A DNA stretch of 64,000 nt from Parabacteroides sp. TM07-1AC (GTDB lineage: Bacteria > Bacteroidota > Bacteroidia > Bacteroidales > Tannerellaceae), in the NCBI RefSeq assembly GCF_003480915.1, contig NZ_QUKD01000004.1:88732-152731 (forward strand). The letters run 5' to 3'. The notes below the pieces were generated by a model, which worked only from the letters and a program-made list of their open reading frames with translations, ran no database searches and had not been told where the DNA came from. Below are positions 34,652 through 43,700 of the stretch, piece after piece. Position numbers and translations under genes: made by a program. Positions within the stretch are counted from its first letter, which is position 1. Every line of letters starts with the position of its first letter.

Positions 34652-35158
34652 ATGATAACAGTAAAAGTTCTACTCGGTAAGGATACTGTAAGCATATACA
34701 GGAAAACCGGGGATATCTCGTCGGTGGAGAGCACGGCCGAATCCGGGGGATATGTGATAACCCGACATTTCGAGACCGAAGCTGAATACAAAGCCTACGC
34801 AATGGCTGTGGAAGACCTGGACGGACATGAAGACTGGCAGATGCTGGCTCCTGCCGTTACGCCGGAAGCTCCGTTCCGCAAAGGGGAATTTGTCCGGCTG
34901 ACAGACGATGCAATTAAGCGGATACGTGAAAGTTTCGGGGACGGACCGGCTGACTACAGAAAGGAAATGATTTTGGAGGTGATTGCCTGGTGCCGCTATG
35001 AAGGCACATGGATCATTGAAGTCCGAGATATCCGTGAAGACGATACTCAGGAGTTCGATGCCGTTTTTCTGCGCCCCTTGACGGCACGGGATCTCGTGGC
35101 TATTTCCGCACCCCGACACCCGCTATCCACTGCGATATATCCTATTCACATCCGATAA
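34652..35158 (+). CDS. hypothetical protein, 168 aa; paralogue of the previous gene
   Basis: The frame is open from 34514, but ATG 34652 restores an N-terminus parallel to the preceding paralogue. The shared N-terminal module is about 60 residues. The C-terminal 100 residues differ, with KGEFVRLTDDAIKRIRESFG (about residues 78-97) suggesting a small beta domain. Confidence 0.8.
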   Translation: MITVKVLLGKDTVSIYRKTGDISSVESTAESGGYVITRHFETEAEYKAYAMAVEDLDGHEDWQMLAPAVTPEAPFRKGEFVRLTDDAIKRIRESFGDGPADYRKEMILEVIAWCRYEGTWIIEVRDIREDDTQEFDAVFLRPLTARDLVAISAPRHPLSTAIYPIHIR

Positions 35159-35170
35159 CTTAAATGATGC

Positions 35171-35764
35171 ATGATGGAAAATATATTCATACTGCCCGGA
35201 AACGAACAGGAACTGTTTAACCGGTATTTAGATAACAACGAATACGGCCCTCTGAAAGAACGGCTGGAACTGGTCAGGAAAGCCTTGAGCAACAAGCTTT
35301 CCCCGGATGAACGCAATAAGCACGGGCTGAACGTGGGTGTGCATGAACTGTCCATGGAACGTAAGGAACTGGAAAGAAAGATATTCCAAATGGCACTCAA
35401 ATCCTTTGCAGAACGGGTTTGTGACGAGCAACGCGCTCTTTGCGAACAGGGGTTCTGGCAGGCACCGTGCGGCAAAGAGGCGGAATATATCTCCTCCGCT
35501 CCGGTTCCGGACCTTGTAACGGGCGTGAAGCAGTACAAGACCATTTGCCGCTGGTGGGAGAAGCTGTCCGATACCAGGAGGCTGAAGGTAGCGGCGATGT
35601 TTGCAAACGAACTGGGACCGATATACGGGCACGACACCGAAACGCTGGAACGGATTTATAGCCGCTGGTTTCTACTCTCCTTAGATGGCAAACAACGCAT
35701 CTACCATTCATGGACCACAAACGAAAAACAGACTTCACTATGCCATACAAAAGCTCGGGAATAA
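35171..35764 (+). CDS. hypothetical protein, 197 aa
   Basis: ATG 35171 or 35174 (MENIFILPGNEQELFNRYL). Helical, charged, and overlapping the next gene by 55 nt, which is long for this array. The last 18 codons may therefore be constrained by both frames. No family recognised. Confidence 0.75.
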   Translation: MMENIFILPGNEQELFNRYLDNNEYGPLKERLELVRKALSNKLSPDERNKHGLNVGVHELSMERKELERKIFQMALKSFAERVCDEQRALCEQGFWQAPCGKEAEYISSAPVPDLVTGVKQYKTICRWWEKLSDTRRLKVAAMFANELGPIYGHDTETLERIYSRWFLLSLDGKQRIYHSWTTNEKQTSLCHTKARE

Positions 35765-36075
35765 TCATCAGCGGGACACAATATGACCGCAGGCAGAAGC
35801 TCACTCCTTTTCAGAAGGCTGAAATTTTCCACCGTTACATGACAGAAGCTGTCAGCCAGCGCCAGCTTGCCCGGGAATACGGTGTCAGCCGCAGGCTGAT
35901 AACCTTCATTGTGAACCCAGAAAGCGAAGAGCGGAACAAGGAACTGCTGAGAGAGAACAAGGCAAAAGGCTTGTATAAATATGACCGGAAGAAACATACC
36001 GAAAATATACGCAACCACCGTCGTTACAAACAGAGATTATTTCAAGAAGGTAAAATCATACTAAAAGATGGATAG
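35710..36075 (+). CDS. helix-turn-helix protein, 121 aa
   Basis: Residues 24-72 (YDRRQKLTPFQKAEIFHRYM, then SQRQLAREYGVSRRLITFI) form a Hin/resolvase-like helix-turn-helix with the typical SQRqLAreYgVSrrlI recognition helix. I know this layout (basic N-terminus, HTH, NPE, then a basic tail) from small phage and conjugative-element proteins. Met11 (MPYKSSGIIISG) may be the actual start, which would cut the overlap to 25 nt. DNA binding is likely; the target is unknown. Confidence 0.85.
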   Translation: MDHKRKTDFTMPYKSSGIIISGTQYDRRQKLTPFQKAEIFHRYMTEAVSQRQLAREYGVSRRLITFIVNPESEERNKELLRENKAKGLYKYDRKKHTENIRNHRRYKQRLFQEGKIILKDG

Positions 36076-36078
36076 ACA

Positions 36079-36735
36079 ATGAGAATACAGGAGAAACAAA
36101 AAGCGTTGGAACAGGAAGTTATAGCCAACCTGTGTGCGATACCGAAAATGCCGGAAAATATGTTGCCCCATACGGTATATGTCGAGGAGGAAGGGGAAGA
36201 CGGGTATGGGCACGGGATACCGGTATACACCATGTACCGGTTGGAGGAGATACGCACGGACGGAAGCTGCACGCTTTACAACGCGGAAAGCCGGGAGCGT
36301 TTCACCTGCCGCCACCTGCATGAGATTAACATGGACTGGCTGGTGACAGTCTGGGAACGTTATCTGGAACTCTGTGTCGAGCAGGATATCTGGAAAGGGA
36401 ATGCCGTTGCATTCCTGAAAGACCGTACCGGCAAACCGGAAGAGGAAATCATTTCATTCGTGGAAACCTCGTGGGACAAATGCCAGGCTTATACAGACAA
36501 CCTCAAGGCGTTTCTTGGGGAAGATAAAGACCGGGAAATATGGATATTCTCTTTCCCGCTGGACGAATTTGAACGTGACGTTCCGGCCGGGAAAATCATC
36601 GTTGATTACGAAAATAACCCCGCAACGCGGGTTGAGAAGATGATACCGCTGGAATTTACGGCCAACATCAATGATGAATGTTTTGATGACCGGAACAATT
36701 GGGTAAGAGCCATTGAACTTCCCAAGCAGGAATAA
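36079..36735 (+). CDS. hypothetical protein, 218 aa
   Basis: ATG 36079 comes 3 nt after the previous stop. Residues 30-75 have a strand-rich segment (IPVYTMYRLEEIRTDGSCTL) and the middle is helical. Acidic, soluble, no family recognised. Confidence 0.8.
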   Translation: MRIQEKQKALEQEVIANLCAIPKMPENMLPHTVYVEEEGEDGYGHGIPVYTMYRLEEIRTDGSCTLYNAESRERFTCRHLHEINMDWLVTVWERYLELCVEQDIWKGNAVAFLKDRTGKPEEEIISFVETSWDKCQAYTDNLKAFLGEDKDREIWIFSFPLDEFERDVPAGKIIVDYENNPATRVEKMIPLEFTANINDECFDDRNNWVRAIELPKQE

Positions 36736-36757
36736 TAAACTATTTGAATCAATAAAT

Positions 36758-37066
36758 ATGATTACAAAAGAAAACATTGGCAACGAGACCTTTGAGTCTA
36801 TGACCATCAATGACACGCCTGCATTGTTTACGGATATGCGGATTGACCGGAATGCCGTTCCGGAGGGACTGTACGCATACGATATCCGGGAGTCGGATGA
36901 CGGGGACCGTCTGGCGACCATCGAACCGACGGTGATGGTAAATCATGGCGGAACCATCCTGACCAGGAAAGAGTTTATCACGGAAAAGGACGGCTATGTA
37001 CAGATTGACGAATACGGTTTCGAGGACTCCATGACACTGGAAGAGTGGCTTGAGGAAAACAATTAA
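36758..37066 (+). CDS. LPD28-like protein, 102 aa
   Basis: ALFTDMRIDRNAVPEGLYAY, followed by DIRESDDGD and VMVNHGGTILT (residues 21-70), fits the Large Polyvalent Protein-associated domain 28 pattern: f...RvdrstvP.GlyaYelR.sDdg..p.tie..V.VNf.Gtil. LPD domains occur in large proteins and small ORFs of phages and conjugative elements. ATG 36758 is chosen over the upstream frame extension. Acidic end (TLEEWLEENN). Confidence 0.75.
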   Translation: MITKENIGNETFESMTINDTPALFTDMRIDRNAVPEGLYAYDIRESDDGDRLATIEPTVMVNHGGTILTRKEFITEKDGYVQIDEYGFEDSMTLEEWLEENN

Positions 37067-37079
37067 ATGTATAAAGGAT

Positions 37080-37490
37080 ATGGATATTAAGGAACTGACA
37101 GAAAGGTATCGGGATCGTTTCGATGCCCATTACCTGCAAGACGATAACGGAACCGGCAGAAAAGGTCGGAAACGGAAAAAGGAAGTTGAGACCCCGAATT
37201 TTCTCAAGGATGTCATCCGGCCGATCCTGGACACTTTGCCGGACTTGTTGCCGGAGTACGGGTTCACCAAAACTACGGATGATTACGCCATGTACGGCGA
37301 GTATTACCGTATCAAGGCGGGTATCGTCCTCGTGGGAGGTTTTTCCATCGATGAGGATTTTAACCTGTACTTCACGCCATTGTTCCATGGCAAAGCCTGC
37401 GGTAAGAGTCACAAAATCGACAGCATCGGACAACTCGTTGAAATCATCCGCGAACAATTTGAAAGAAGGGAGGTGAAGATGAAAGGATAG
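37080..37490 (+). CDS. hypothetical protein, 136 aa
   Basis: The frame is open from 37050; ATG 37080 (MDIKELTERYRDRFDAHYL) is the likely start. A basic patch (GRKGRKRKKE, residues 27-36) precedes an alpha/beta domain with GIVLVGGFSIDEDFNLYFTP. No family recognised. A 154-bp gap follows with a possible -7 box TATATTTG at 37529-37536 but no clear -33 box. Confidence 0.75.
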   Translation: MDIKELTERYRDRFDAHYLQDDNGTGRKGRKRKKEVETPNFLKDVIRPILDTLPDLLPEYGFTKTTDDYAMYGEYYRIKAGIVLVGGFSIDEDFNLYFTPLFHGKACGKSHKIDSIGQLVEIIREQFERREVKMKG

Positions 37491-37644
37491 TTTCATGCAA
37501 TAGACATGGGTCGTTCCGTAATTTATTGTATATTTGTCAGATGAAGAAAGTCTGTATATGTATTTCGGACGAAAGCCCGGCAGTTGAACGGATTACAGGC
37601 ACTTTCATGTTTGGCTGACATCAAACCTAATATATCTATTTGAT

Positions 37645-37968
37645 ATGAAAAAGGAAGAGATTATTCGCCGCTGTTACGGCGGCATGAAGGAAAGGCATGG
37701 CGTGGAAACCATCATCCTTTTCCATGTCGGAGATTCATTCGAGGCGTATTTTGATGATGCCGAAACGATTACCCGGATCACGGAAGTGCCCCGGTTCAAG
37801 ATGACGGCGGCGGGTATACCTGCCATCAGGATTTCCGACGCCGCCTTGGAAGAATGTAGAAACCGGTTGCTGGATGCAGGATGCAAGGTATGCGTGTCCG
37901 AGGTCCGGGGGGTATCCGGCCGCCACATTCTCAAAATCAATGAAACAAATACGGAAACGGGCCGATGA
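37645..37968 (+). CDS. second MutS domain I-like protein, 107 aa
   Basis: Residues 13-95 follow MutS domain I: GMKERHGVETIILFHVGDSF, then EAYFDDAETI, then RFKMTAAGIPAIRISDAALE and LLDAGCKVCVSE. The GDFYE motif reads GDSFE (Gly29-Glu33), so the Phe of the mismatch wedge is again Ser. It is only the domain, as in the copy at 33668. The stop overlaps the next gene by 29 nt. Confidence 0.8.
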   Translation: MKKEEIIRRCYGGMKERHGVETIILFHVGDSFEAYFDDAETITRITEVPRFKMTAAGIPAIRISDAALEECRNRLLDAGCKVCVSEVRGVSGRHILKINETNTETGR

Positions 37969-38596
37969 ATTGGTATTGATAGCGGCAGCAATAGGTCCTT
38001 GGACACTGTTGGTGGTAGCGGTATTAATCATCGGAACGCTGAAATGCTGTCTGACCACGGACTCGGACAGCATTGACGAAAGTATCAACAAATCACCGGG
38101 GATAGTCGCGCATGTCATGGTACTGGACAGTACGGATAATGGTTTTCGGGTGGTTTATGCGACGGCTGAGCCGGTAACGGATGAAAGGTTTGCCGAGATA
38201 TGCGACAGGCCGGGTATTCTGGAGGGGTTCGAGAACCTGAAACGGAAAGCTCCCGAACACTTTGGCGGCAACCTGCTGGAAACCGACATCTGTGACTTCG
38301 CGTTGTACGCCTACCGGTTTCCTATCGATAAGGACGTACGGATACACAATATCTTTGTCGCCGGTAAAGAGAAAATGGACTTCTATGTCCGGAACAACCC
38401 GGACCTGCCCGGGTGCGCTACATGGATGCACCACGGTACGGAACAAGGGAACCAATATCTGAATGCTGACGATATAAATCACTGTATACCCAACGGAAGG
38501 CGGATTTACCGTTATTGGAAATGCCGTTATCTACTGCAAACTTCTGATACTGACGAGCGTTTCAGTCATTTTACAGAGGAGGAAAGGCTGTACTGA
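37940..38596 (+). CDS. single-pass membrane protein, 218 aa
   Basis: ATG 37940 gives a basic N-terminus (MKQIRKRADELV) and one hydrophobic segment at residues 13-34 (LIAAAIGPWTLLVVAVLIIG). An acidic soluble domain of about 180 residues follows. Positive-inside reasoning puts the first 12 residues in the cytoplasm and the domain outside. It is the only clear membrane protein of the array. No family recognised. A hairpin overlaps its end. Confidence 0.8.
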   Translation: MKQIRKRADELVLIAAAIGPWTLLVVAVLIIGTLKCCLTTDSDSIDESINKSPGIVAHVMVLDSTDNGFRVVYATAEPVTDERFAEICDRPGILEGFENLKRKAPEHFGGNLLETDICDFALYAYRFPIDKDVRIHNIFVAGKEKMDFYVRNNPDLPGCATWMHHGTEQGNQYLNADDINHCIPNGRRIYRYWKCRYLLQTSDTDERFSHFTEEERLY

Positions 38597-38615
38597 ATGC
38601 AGCCTTTTCTCTATA
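38579..38615 (+). terminator. terminator-like hairpin
   Basis: GAGGAAAGGCTG 38579-38590 pairs with CAGCCTTTTCTC 38600-38611 (12 bp, one G-U), and TATATATATT follows. It overlaps the end of the membrane-protein gene. Confidence 0.55.
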
Positions 38616-38656
38616 TATATTACACATAACCATCTGAAAATTAATAACTAAAACGT

Positions 38657-38687
38657 TTTGTTGGCGTGAAAAATTGGCATATATTTG
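38657..38687 (+). promoter_or_regulatory. Bacteroides-type promoter for the RNase H group
   Basis: TTTG (38657-38660), 19 nt, then TATATTTG (38680-38687) fit the Bacteroides -33/-7 consensus TTTG-N19-TAnnTTTG. Transcription would start near 38695 and lead into the gene at 38759. The terminator just upstream supports a separate unit. Confidence 0.75.
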
Positions 38688-38758
38688 TATGGAAAAGTGA
38701 CCCATTGAAAACAGATTGTCAATTGAAAGCAATAGATTGAATATGAAAGAACAGTAAT

Positions 38759-39289
38759 ATGACATCGGAAAAATCGCAACTGAAGTTTGCGAGATCGGAA
38801 GAGACGGGCGAACTGATAGGGTTCGTTTCGCGCCATTCCAAGACACGTAAATTGATGGGAGTCCGTGAAGACTCAAGATTCGGCAAGCAGATTTGTGTCC
38901 TTTCGGAAGACCTGAAAGGAACTCTCGAGCCAAACATACTATACTCGGTAGAGTTGAAACCCATGCACAAAGCCAACGGGTATGTAGTCGTTGCCGCTAC
39001 CCCCGTGTTATTTCAGGCGCATGTGGAAACAGTGATCGTCCCGAAGACATTGTATCAAGTAACTGTGACGTTCGGCAACAAAAAGATTTTCTTCGACCCG
39101 AAAGACGGCAAGAGCGTAATGAGCCGCACAATAGACGGTGTGCTGGAAATCCTCAAGGGACGCAAGGATATCAAGTACAAGGAAGGTGTCATCACCGACT
39201 ATCTGAATCAGGCGCGTGCTCTGGTACGACGTATGGAATCCGACGGGTTCATCTATACGGGAGACAGACATCAGGGAGGAATTCAATGA
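38759..39289 (+). CDS. hypothetical protein coupled to RNase H, 176 aa
   Basis: Soluble, beta-rich first 110 residues and a basic helical C-terminus (DYLNQARALVRRMESDGF). It overlaps the RNase H gene by 4 nt (ATGA), so the two are probably a working pair. No family recognised. Codon use is a little more AT-rich than in genes further left. Confidence 0.8.
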   Translation: MTSEKSQLKFARSEETGELIGFVSRHSKTRKLMGVREDSRFGKQICVLSEDLKGTLEPNILYSVELKPMHKANGYVVVAATPVLFQAHVETVIVPKTLYQVTVTFGNKKIFFDPKDGKSVMSRTIDGVLEILKGRKDIKYKEGVITDYLNQARALVRRMESDGFIYTGDRHQGGIQ

Positions 39290-39684
39290 AAGAAAAACCG
39301 GTCGTGGGTATTGCGACCGACGGTGCCCATTCTGCAAAAGAGAGGTTGACACGCTTCCGGGCTGTCGACCTCTCTTCAGGAAAAGAACTCTTTTCCAAAG
39401 CTATCGGTAACTGGACGAACAATATCGGGGAGTTTCTCGGCATTGTCGAGGCGGTCAGATATGTCATGGAACATCCGGAAAGTCCGCGAACAATCTACTC
39501 GGACAGCATTACAGCCATCACGTGGTATTGTAACAAACAGACAGCCTCTTCACGCAGATGCCCGGCATTGCAGAAAGCGGAGATATTCCTCAAAGTGATG
39601 GAGGCAAGAATCAAGGACATCGAAGTGCTGCACTGGGACAACCGCCTGTGGGGTGAGATTCCTGCCGACTTCGGAAACAAATAA
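39286..39684 (+). CDS. RNase H-like protein, 132 aa
   Basis: The four acidic residues of the RNase HI fold are visible. Asp12 is in GIATDGA, Glu49 in TNNIGEFLG, Asp73 in YSDSI, and Asp128 in the terminal GEIPADFG. The length (132 aa) is slightly below cellular RNase HI (about 155) and lacks the basic handle. It would cleave RNA in RNA-DNA hybrids. Cooperation with the reverse transcriptase 26 kb upstream is possible but not shown. The partner gene upstream is translationally coupled. Confidence 0.9.
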   Translation: MKEKPVVGIATDGAHSAKERLTRFRAVDLSSGKELFSKAIGNWTNNIGEFLGIVEAVRYVMEHPESPRTIYSDSITAITWYCNKQTASSRRCPALQKAEIFLKVMEARIKDIEVLHWDNRLWGEIPADFGNK

Positions 39685-39694
39685 CAACATCAAT

Positions 39695-39898
39695 ATGGCA
39701 AAATTAAAATCACAGTCACAGAAATATGTTGAGCTGAAGGAGGAAGACTACCTGCTGCTCATCGAGAATACCATCAAGATGGAAGCCCTGAAGATTGCCG
39801 GTATCGAAAAGATGCCCATATACAAGGCTATGGAACATATCCTTGAACACGAGCACATCGACCTGCTCGTCAAACCCGTTTCAAGGAGATATTCTTGA
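39695..39898 (+). CDS. small helical protein, 67 aa
   Basis: ATG 39695 (MAKLKSQSQKYVELKEEDYL) is chosen over the upstream frame extension into the RNase H gene. Probably helical with a basic end (VKPVSRRYS). It is the last gene of the plus-strand array; transcription probably ends at 40010-40056. Confidence 0.75.
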   Translation: MAKLKSQSQKYVELKEEDYLLLIENTIKMEALKIAGIEKMPIYKAMEHILEHEHIDLLVKPVSRRYS

Positions 39899-40009
39899 TT
39901 TTTTTAGGTGGACAATAATACACCCCACAAGCAAAATCAATGCTTATCAGTACCAAATGATAGTATATAATAACAATTAATGTAAATCAATGCAAATCAG
40001 ATGATTAAG

Positions 40010-40062
40010 AAAGTGGCGCATGTACGGAATTATCTATACCATACATGCGCCACTTTGCTCTA
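40010..40062 (+). terminator. perfect 15-bp hairpin ending the array
   Basis: AAAGTGGCGCATGTA 40010-40024 pairs perfectly with TACATGCGCCACTTT 40042-40056 around 17 nt, and GCTCTATACACTTTTTG follows. It lies 110 nt after the last array gene and could act in both directions. Confidence 0.6.
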
Positions 40063-40231
40063 TACACTTTTTGATTTCCTTGATTGATAAAAGAAGGTTC
40101 TTTTCCAGTGTTTTACAATCCGACTTTTTTATATACTTTTGTCTTCAGTATCAGTTGGTTATTGAAACCCTCTATGTATGCTTATAAGTAGAGATTAGCT
40201 TTTTTAAGCGAAACTAACTACTGGTTATCAA

Positions 40232-40426
40232 TCAATTATCAAACAAAAAAAGTTTGCCTATATGGATGCTGCCCTTTTTTACTTTCCTGAAGATCAGGCT
40301 CATCCCGCCGGGGAAACGTTGCAGTCGGTTATTTACAGCCCGATACATATCCGCCGAACTGCTCTTCCCGCCTTTTCGTTTCTGTTGGGCGACCTTCATC
40401 ATGTAGTTGTTTACGTTTTGTTCCAT
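40232..40426 (-). pseudogene. fragment resembling a tyrosine recombinase N-terminus
   Basis: A minus-strand frame of 64 codons begins MEQNVNNYMMKVAQQKRKGG, continues SSADMYRAVNNRLQRFPGG and stops soon after. The motif S.adMYRav.nrL.rF resembles the SAM-like core-binding domain of Bacteroides integrases, where K..tA..Y..t.n.l.rF is usual. No catalytic domain follows. I read it as the remnant of a recombinase, possibly of the event that created the island edge. A small independent protein is the alternative. Confidence 0.45.
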
Positions 40427-40456
40427 ATTTGATAAAAATAAATTAAAATGCGTATC

Positions 40457-40484
40457 TTGGGTTAAGATAATTTATATATATTTG
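40457..40484 (+). promoter_or_regulatory. possible promoter upstream of the SusC/SusD pair
   Basis: TATATTTG (40477-40484) is a good -7 box. TTG at 40457-40459 lies 17 nt before it, a short spacing. It would give a 5' leader of about 270 nt that includes the two palindromes at 40564-40608. Confidence 0.4.
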
Positions 40485-40563
40485 CAGCGCTAGTAAAATA
40501 ATAATTAAACAATGTTGCCTTCATATTAATAAGACTAGAAAATAGTAGCCAATATTAAACTTT

Positions 40564-40608
40564 AAAAGCCCGGGCTTTTAATTTAGATTTCATCAATGAA
40601 ATCTAAAT
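40564..40608. repeat. two adjacent perfect palindromes upstream of susC
   Basis: AAAAGCCCGGGCTTTT (40564-40579) is a 16-bp perfect palindrome. One base later, ATTTAGATTTCAT (40581-40593) and ATGAAATCTAAAT (40596-40608) form a 13-bp inverted repeat with a 2-nt spacer. They may be operators or an RNA hairpin in the leader. The remaining 40609-40762 shows no gene. Confidence 0.65.
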
Positions 40609-40762
40609 AATATACTAATCTGAAATATGCATATAAATAACAATCGAAAATTGAATTCAAGAAAAGTGAGTTGATCCGGAAAGGATTAATTTGTGTTGAG
40701 AGGGATCATCATATAGTATTGATAAGTGTGTAATTTATAAACATCTAAACAAAGCTGAGTTT

Positions 40763-43700
40763 ATGAGCAAATTTTATTTATTTTTGTGTAGTTTGCTGTT
40801 TTGTGCTGTTGCGTATGCACAGGATATTACAGTGACAGGTAAAGTCACTGCGGGAGGTGAAGAAATTCCTGGTGTGGCTGTTTTTGTGAAAGGGCAGACC
40901 CGCGGTACAATCACTGGTATCGATGGAAGTTATTCCATTCAGGTAAAAGGCAATGAAAGCCTTGTATTTTCATTTATCGGTTATGAGACGGTAACCGAAC
41001 AGGTAAACAAACGTAAAGTGATTAATGTCGAGCTGCAGGAAACGAGCCAGATGGTAGACGAAGTTATCATTACCGTTCCTTATGGTACTGCCAAGAAATC
41101 AACATTTACAGGTTCCGCAAGCTTTATTCCTGCCGGAACGATCGAGAAAGCACAGGTTAGTAGTGTGTCGAAAGCATTACAGGGAACCGTTGCTGGACTC
41201 CAGTCATTCTCATCCAGCGGACAGCCGGGATCGGATGCTACGATTTTTATCCGTGGCGTCGGGTCGGTCAACGCTTCGACCAATCCGTTGTATGTTGTAG
41301 ATGGTGTTCCTTATGACGGAGCGCTTTCTTCCATTGCTTCATCGGACATCGAGTCTATAACCGTGTTGAAGGATGCTGCTTCTGCTGCCCTGTATGGCTC
41401 ACGTGCTGCAAACGGTGTCATTATGATTACTACCAAACAAGGTACGAAAGAGAGTGCACCTACAGTGGATTTCTCTGCCAAGTATGGTTTTTCAAGCCGT
41501 GCGCGTGCTGATTACGATCAGGTAAATACGAACCAGTATTTTGAATTGTATTGGGAAGCCATGCGCAACTATCGTATGGATAACGGTTATTCGGCTGCAG
41601 ATGCTGCTGCCTATGCATCAAGTAATTTAACCGGTAATTTGGGTATTAACCCTTATGGATCAGCTTTTCCGGAACCGGTGGGGCTTGATGGGAAATTGGT
41701 TTCCGGTGCAAATCCTCTATGGAATGACAGTTGGGATGATGCTCTTTCACAGGATGCTCATTATTCAGATCTGAATATACGTGTAAGCGGCGGTAGCAAA
41801 AATTCCAAGTACTTTGCTTCTGCAGGCTATATGAATGATCAGGGTGCTTATATTTGTTCCGGTTTCAAACGTTATACCCTGCGTGCCAATATAACGTCGG
41901 ATATTCGTAAATGGTTACAGGTCGGTTTGAATCTGTCCGGAACGCATTCGGTTCAGGATTCTCCTAAACAAGATGACTCTGCCATTTCCAACGTCGTTGC
42001 GTTCGCACGTTCATTGCCTTCTTTCTATCCGGTATACCAGCGCGATATGAAGACCGGCGCATACCTTTTGGATGAAAACGGCGACCGTATGTTCGATTAC
42101 GGTGAATACCGTCCTAACTCATATGCAAAATATAACTTGCTGGCATCCATGCCGCATGACAAGCGTGAGGTTAAGCGGGATGCTGCTTCTCTTCGCGGAT
42201 ATGTACAGGTTACTCCTATAGAAGGACTTACTTATAAAATGTCTTTGAATGTTGACTATAACAGTAAATTCCTTCATAATTACGATAACCCGACATATGG
42301 TCCGGGTTCTATCAGCGGTGGTGAAGTAAGTAAACAGAACTACCGTACTACAGGTATGACTTTCAATAACGTCGTTAATTATCAGCGTACGATCAACGAT
42401 AACCATAATATCCGTGTCATGGTAGGTCAGGAATATTATGAATATAATACTTCTAATTTTGGCGGAACACGCAGCAAGGTGATCATGGACGGTTTCTATG
42501 AACCGGATGCAGCTTCCTCTTTGAGTGATTTCTCAGGAGACAGCGACCAATATAAATTGTTGAGCTATTTTGGTAGTGCCGAATACTCGTATGCTTCCAA
42601 ATATTTCTTGTCGGGATCTGTTCGTACGGATGGTTCTTCACGTTTCCACCCCGACCATCGCTGGGGTACTTTCTGGTCGGTCGGTGCTTCATGGAAGATT
42701 ATGCAGGAAGCATTTATGGCGGAGACATCCGGCTGGCTTTCGAACTTGTCACTGCGTGCCAGCTATGGTGCACAGGGTAATGACCAGGTGGGTTACTATG
42801 CTTATCAGGCACTCTATTCTATCCGTAACAACCTCGGCGAATCCGGATTGCATGCGTATCGTCTGGCTACTCCGAACCTGTCATGGGAAACGAACCTGAA
42901 CACCAATGTCGGTTTGGATTTCGGTTTGTGGAATAACCGTTTAAGCGGTACTGTAGAATATTTCGAACGTCGTTCAAAAGACCTGTTGTTCTCAAAAGAC
43001 CTGGTTCCGTCTTCCGGTTTCTCCAGTATGGATGAAAACATCGGTGCTATCAAGAACTATGGATGGGAATTACAGATCGCCGGTTATCCTATTGTAACAA
43101 AGGATTGGAAGTGGAAACTATCATTGAATGCCACTACTTATAAAAACAAGATCACCTCGTTGCCGGCTGACGAAATGTGGAGCGGTAACAAGAAATGGGT
43201 AAAAGGCGGTTCCTTGTATGATTTCTATCTGGTAGAATGGGCTGGTGTGAATCCGGAAAACGGTAACCCGATGTGGTATCGCTATAATAACGACGGTGAG
43301 AAAGTGACTACGGAAGATTATTCTTCGACAACAACATCCGATAAAGTGAAATGCGGCAACTCTTTGCCCAAATGGACAGGGGGTATCCAATCGGATCTTT
43401 CCTATAAGGATTTCTCTCTGTCATTCCTGTTCTCTTACTCTTTAGGAGGTAAGATCTATAACGGTGATAAACTTTCATTGATGAGCCAGGGACCTACAGG
43501 TACATCCTGGAGTGTAGATATGCTGGATCGCTGGACTCCGGAAAATACAAACACGGATGTTCCGCGTCTGACTACTTCCCCGAAAAGTTCATGGACAAAT
43601 TCTTCGGATCGTTTCCTGGTGGATCGTTCATATTTGCGCCTGAAGAATATTACATTCTCTTATAATCTGCCGAAGACGATTCTGAATACGCTGACTTTGA

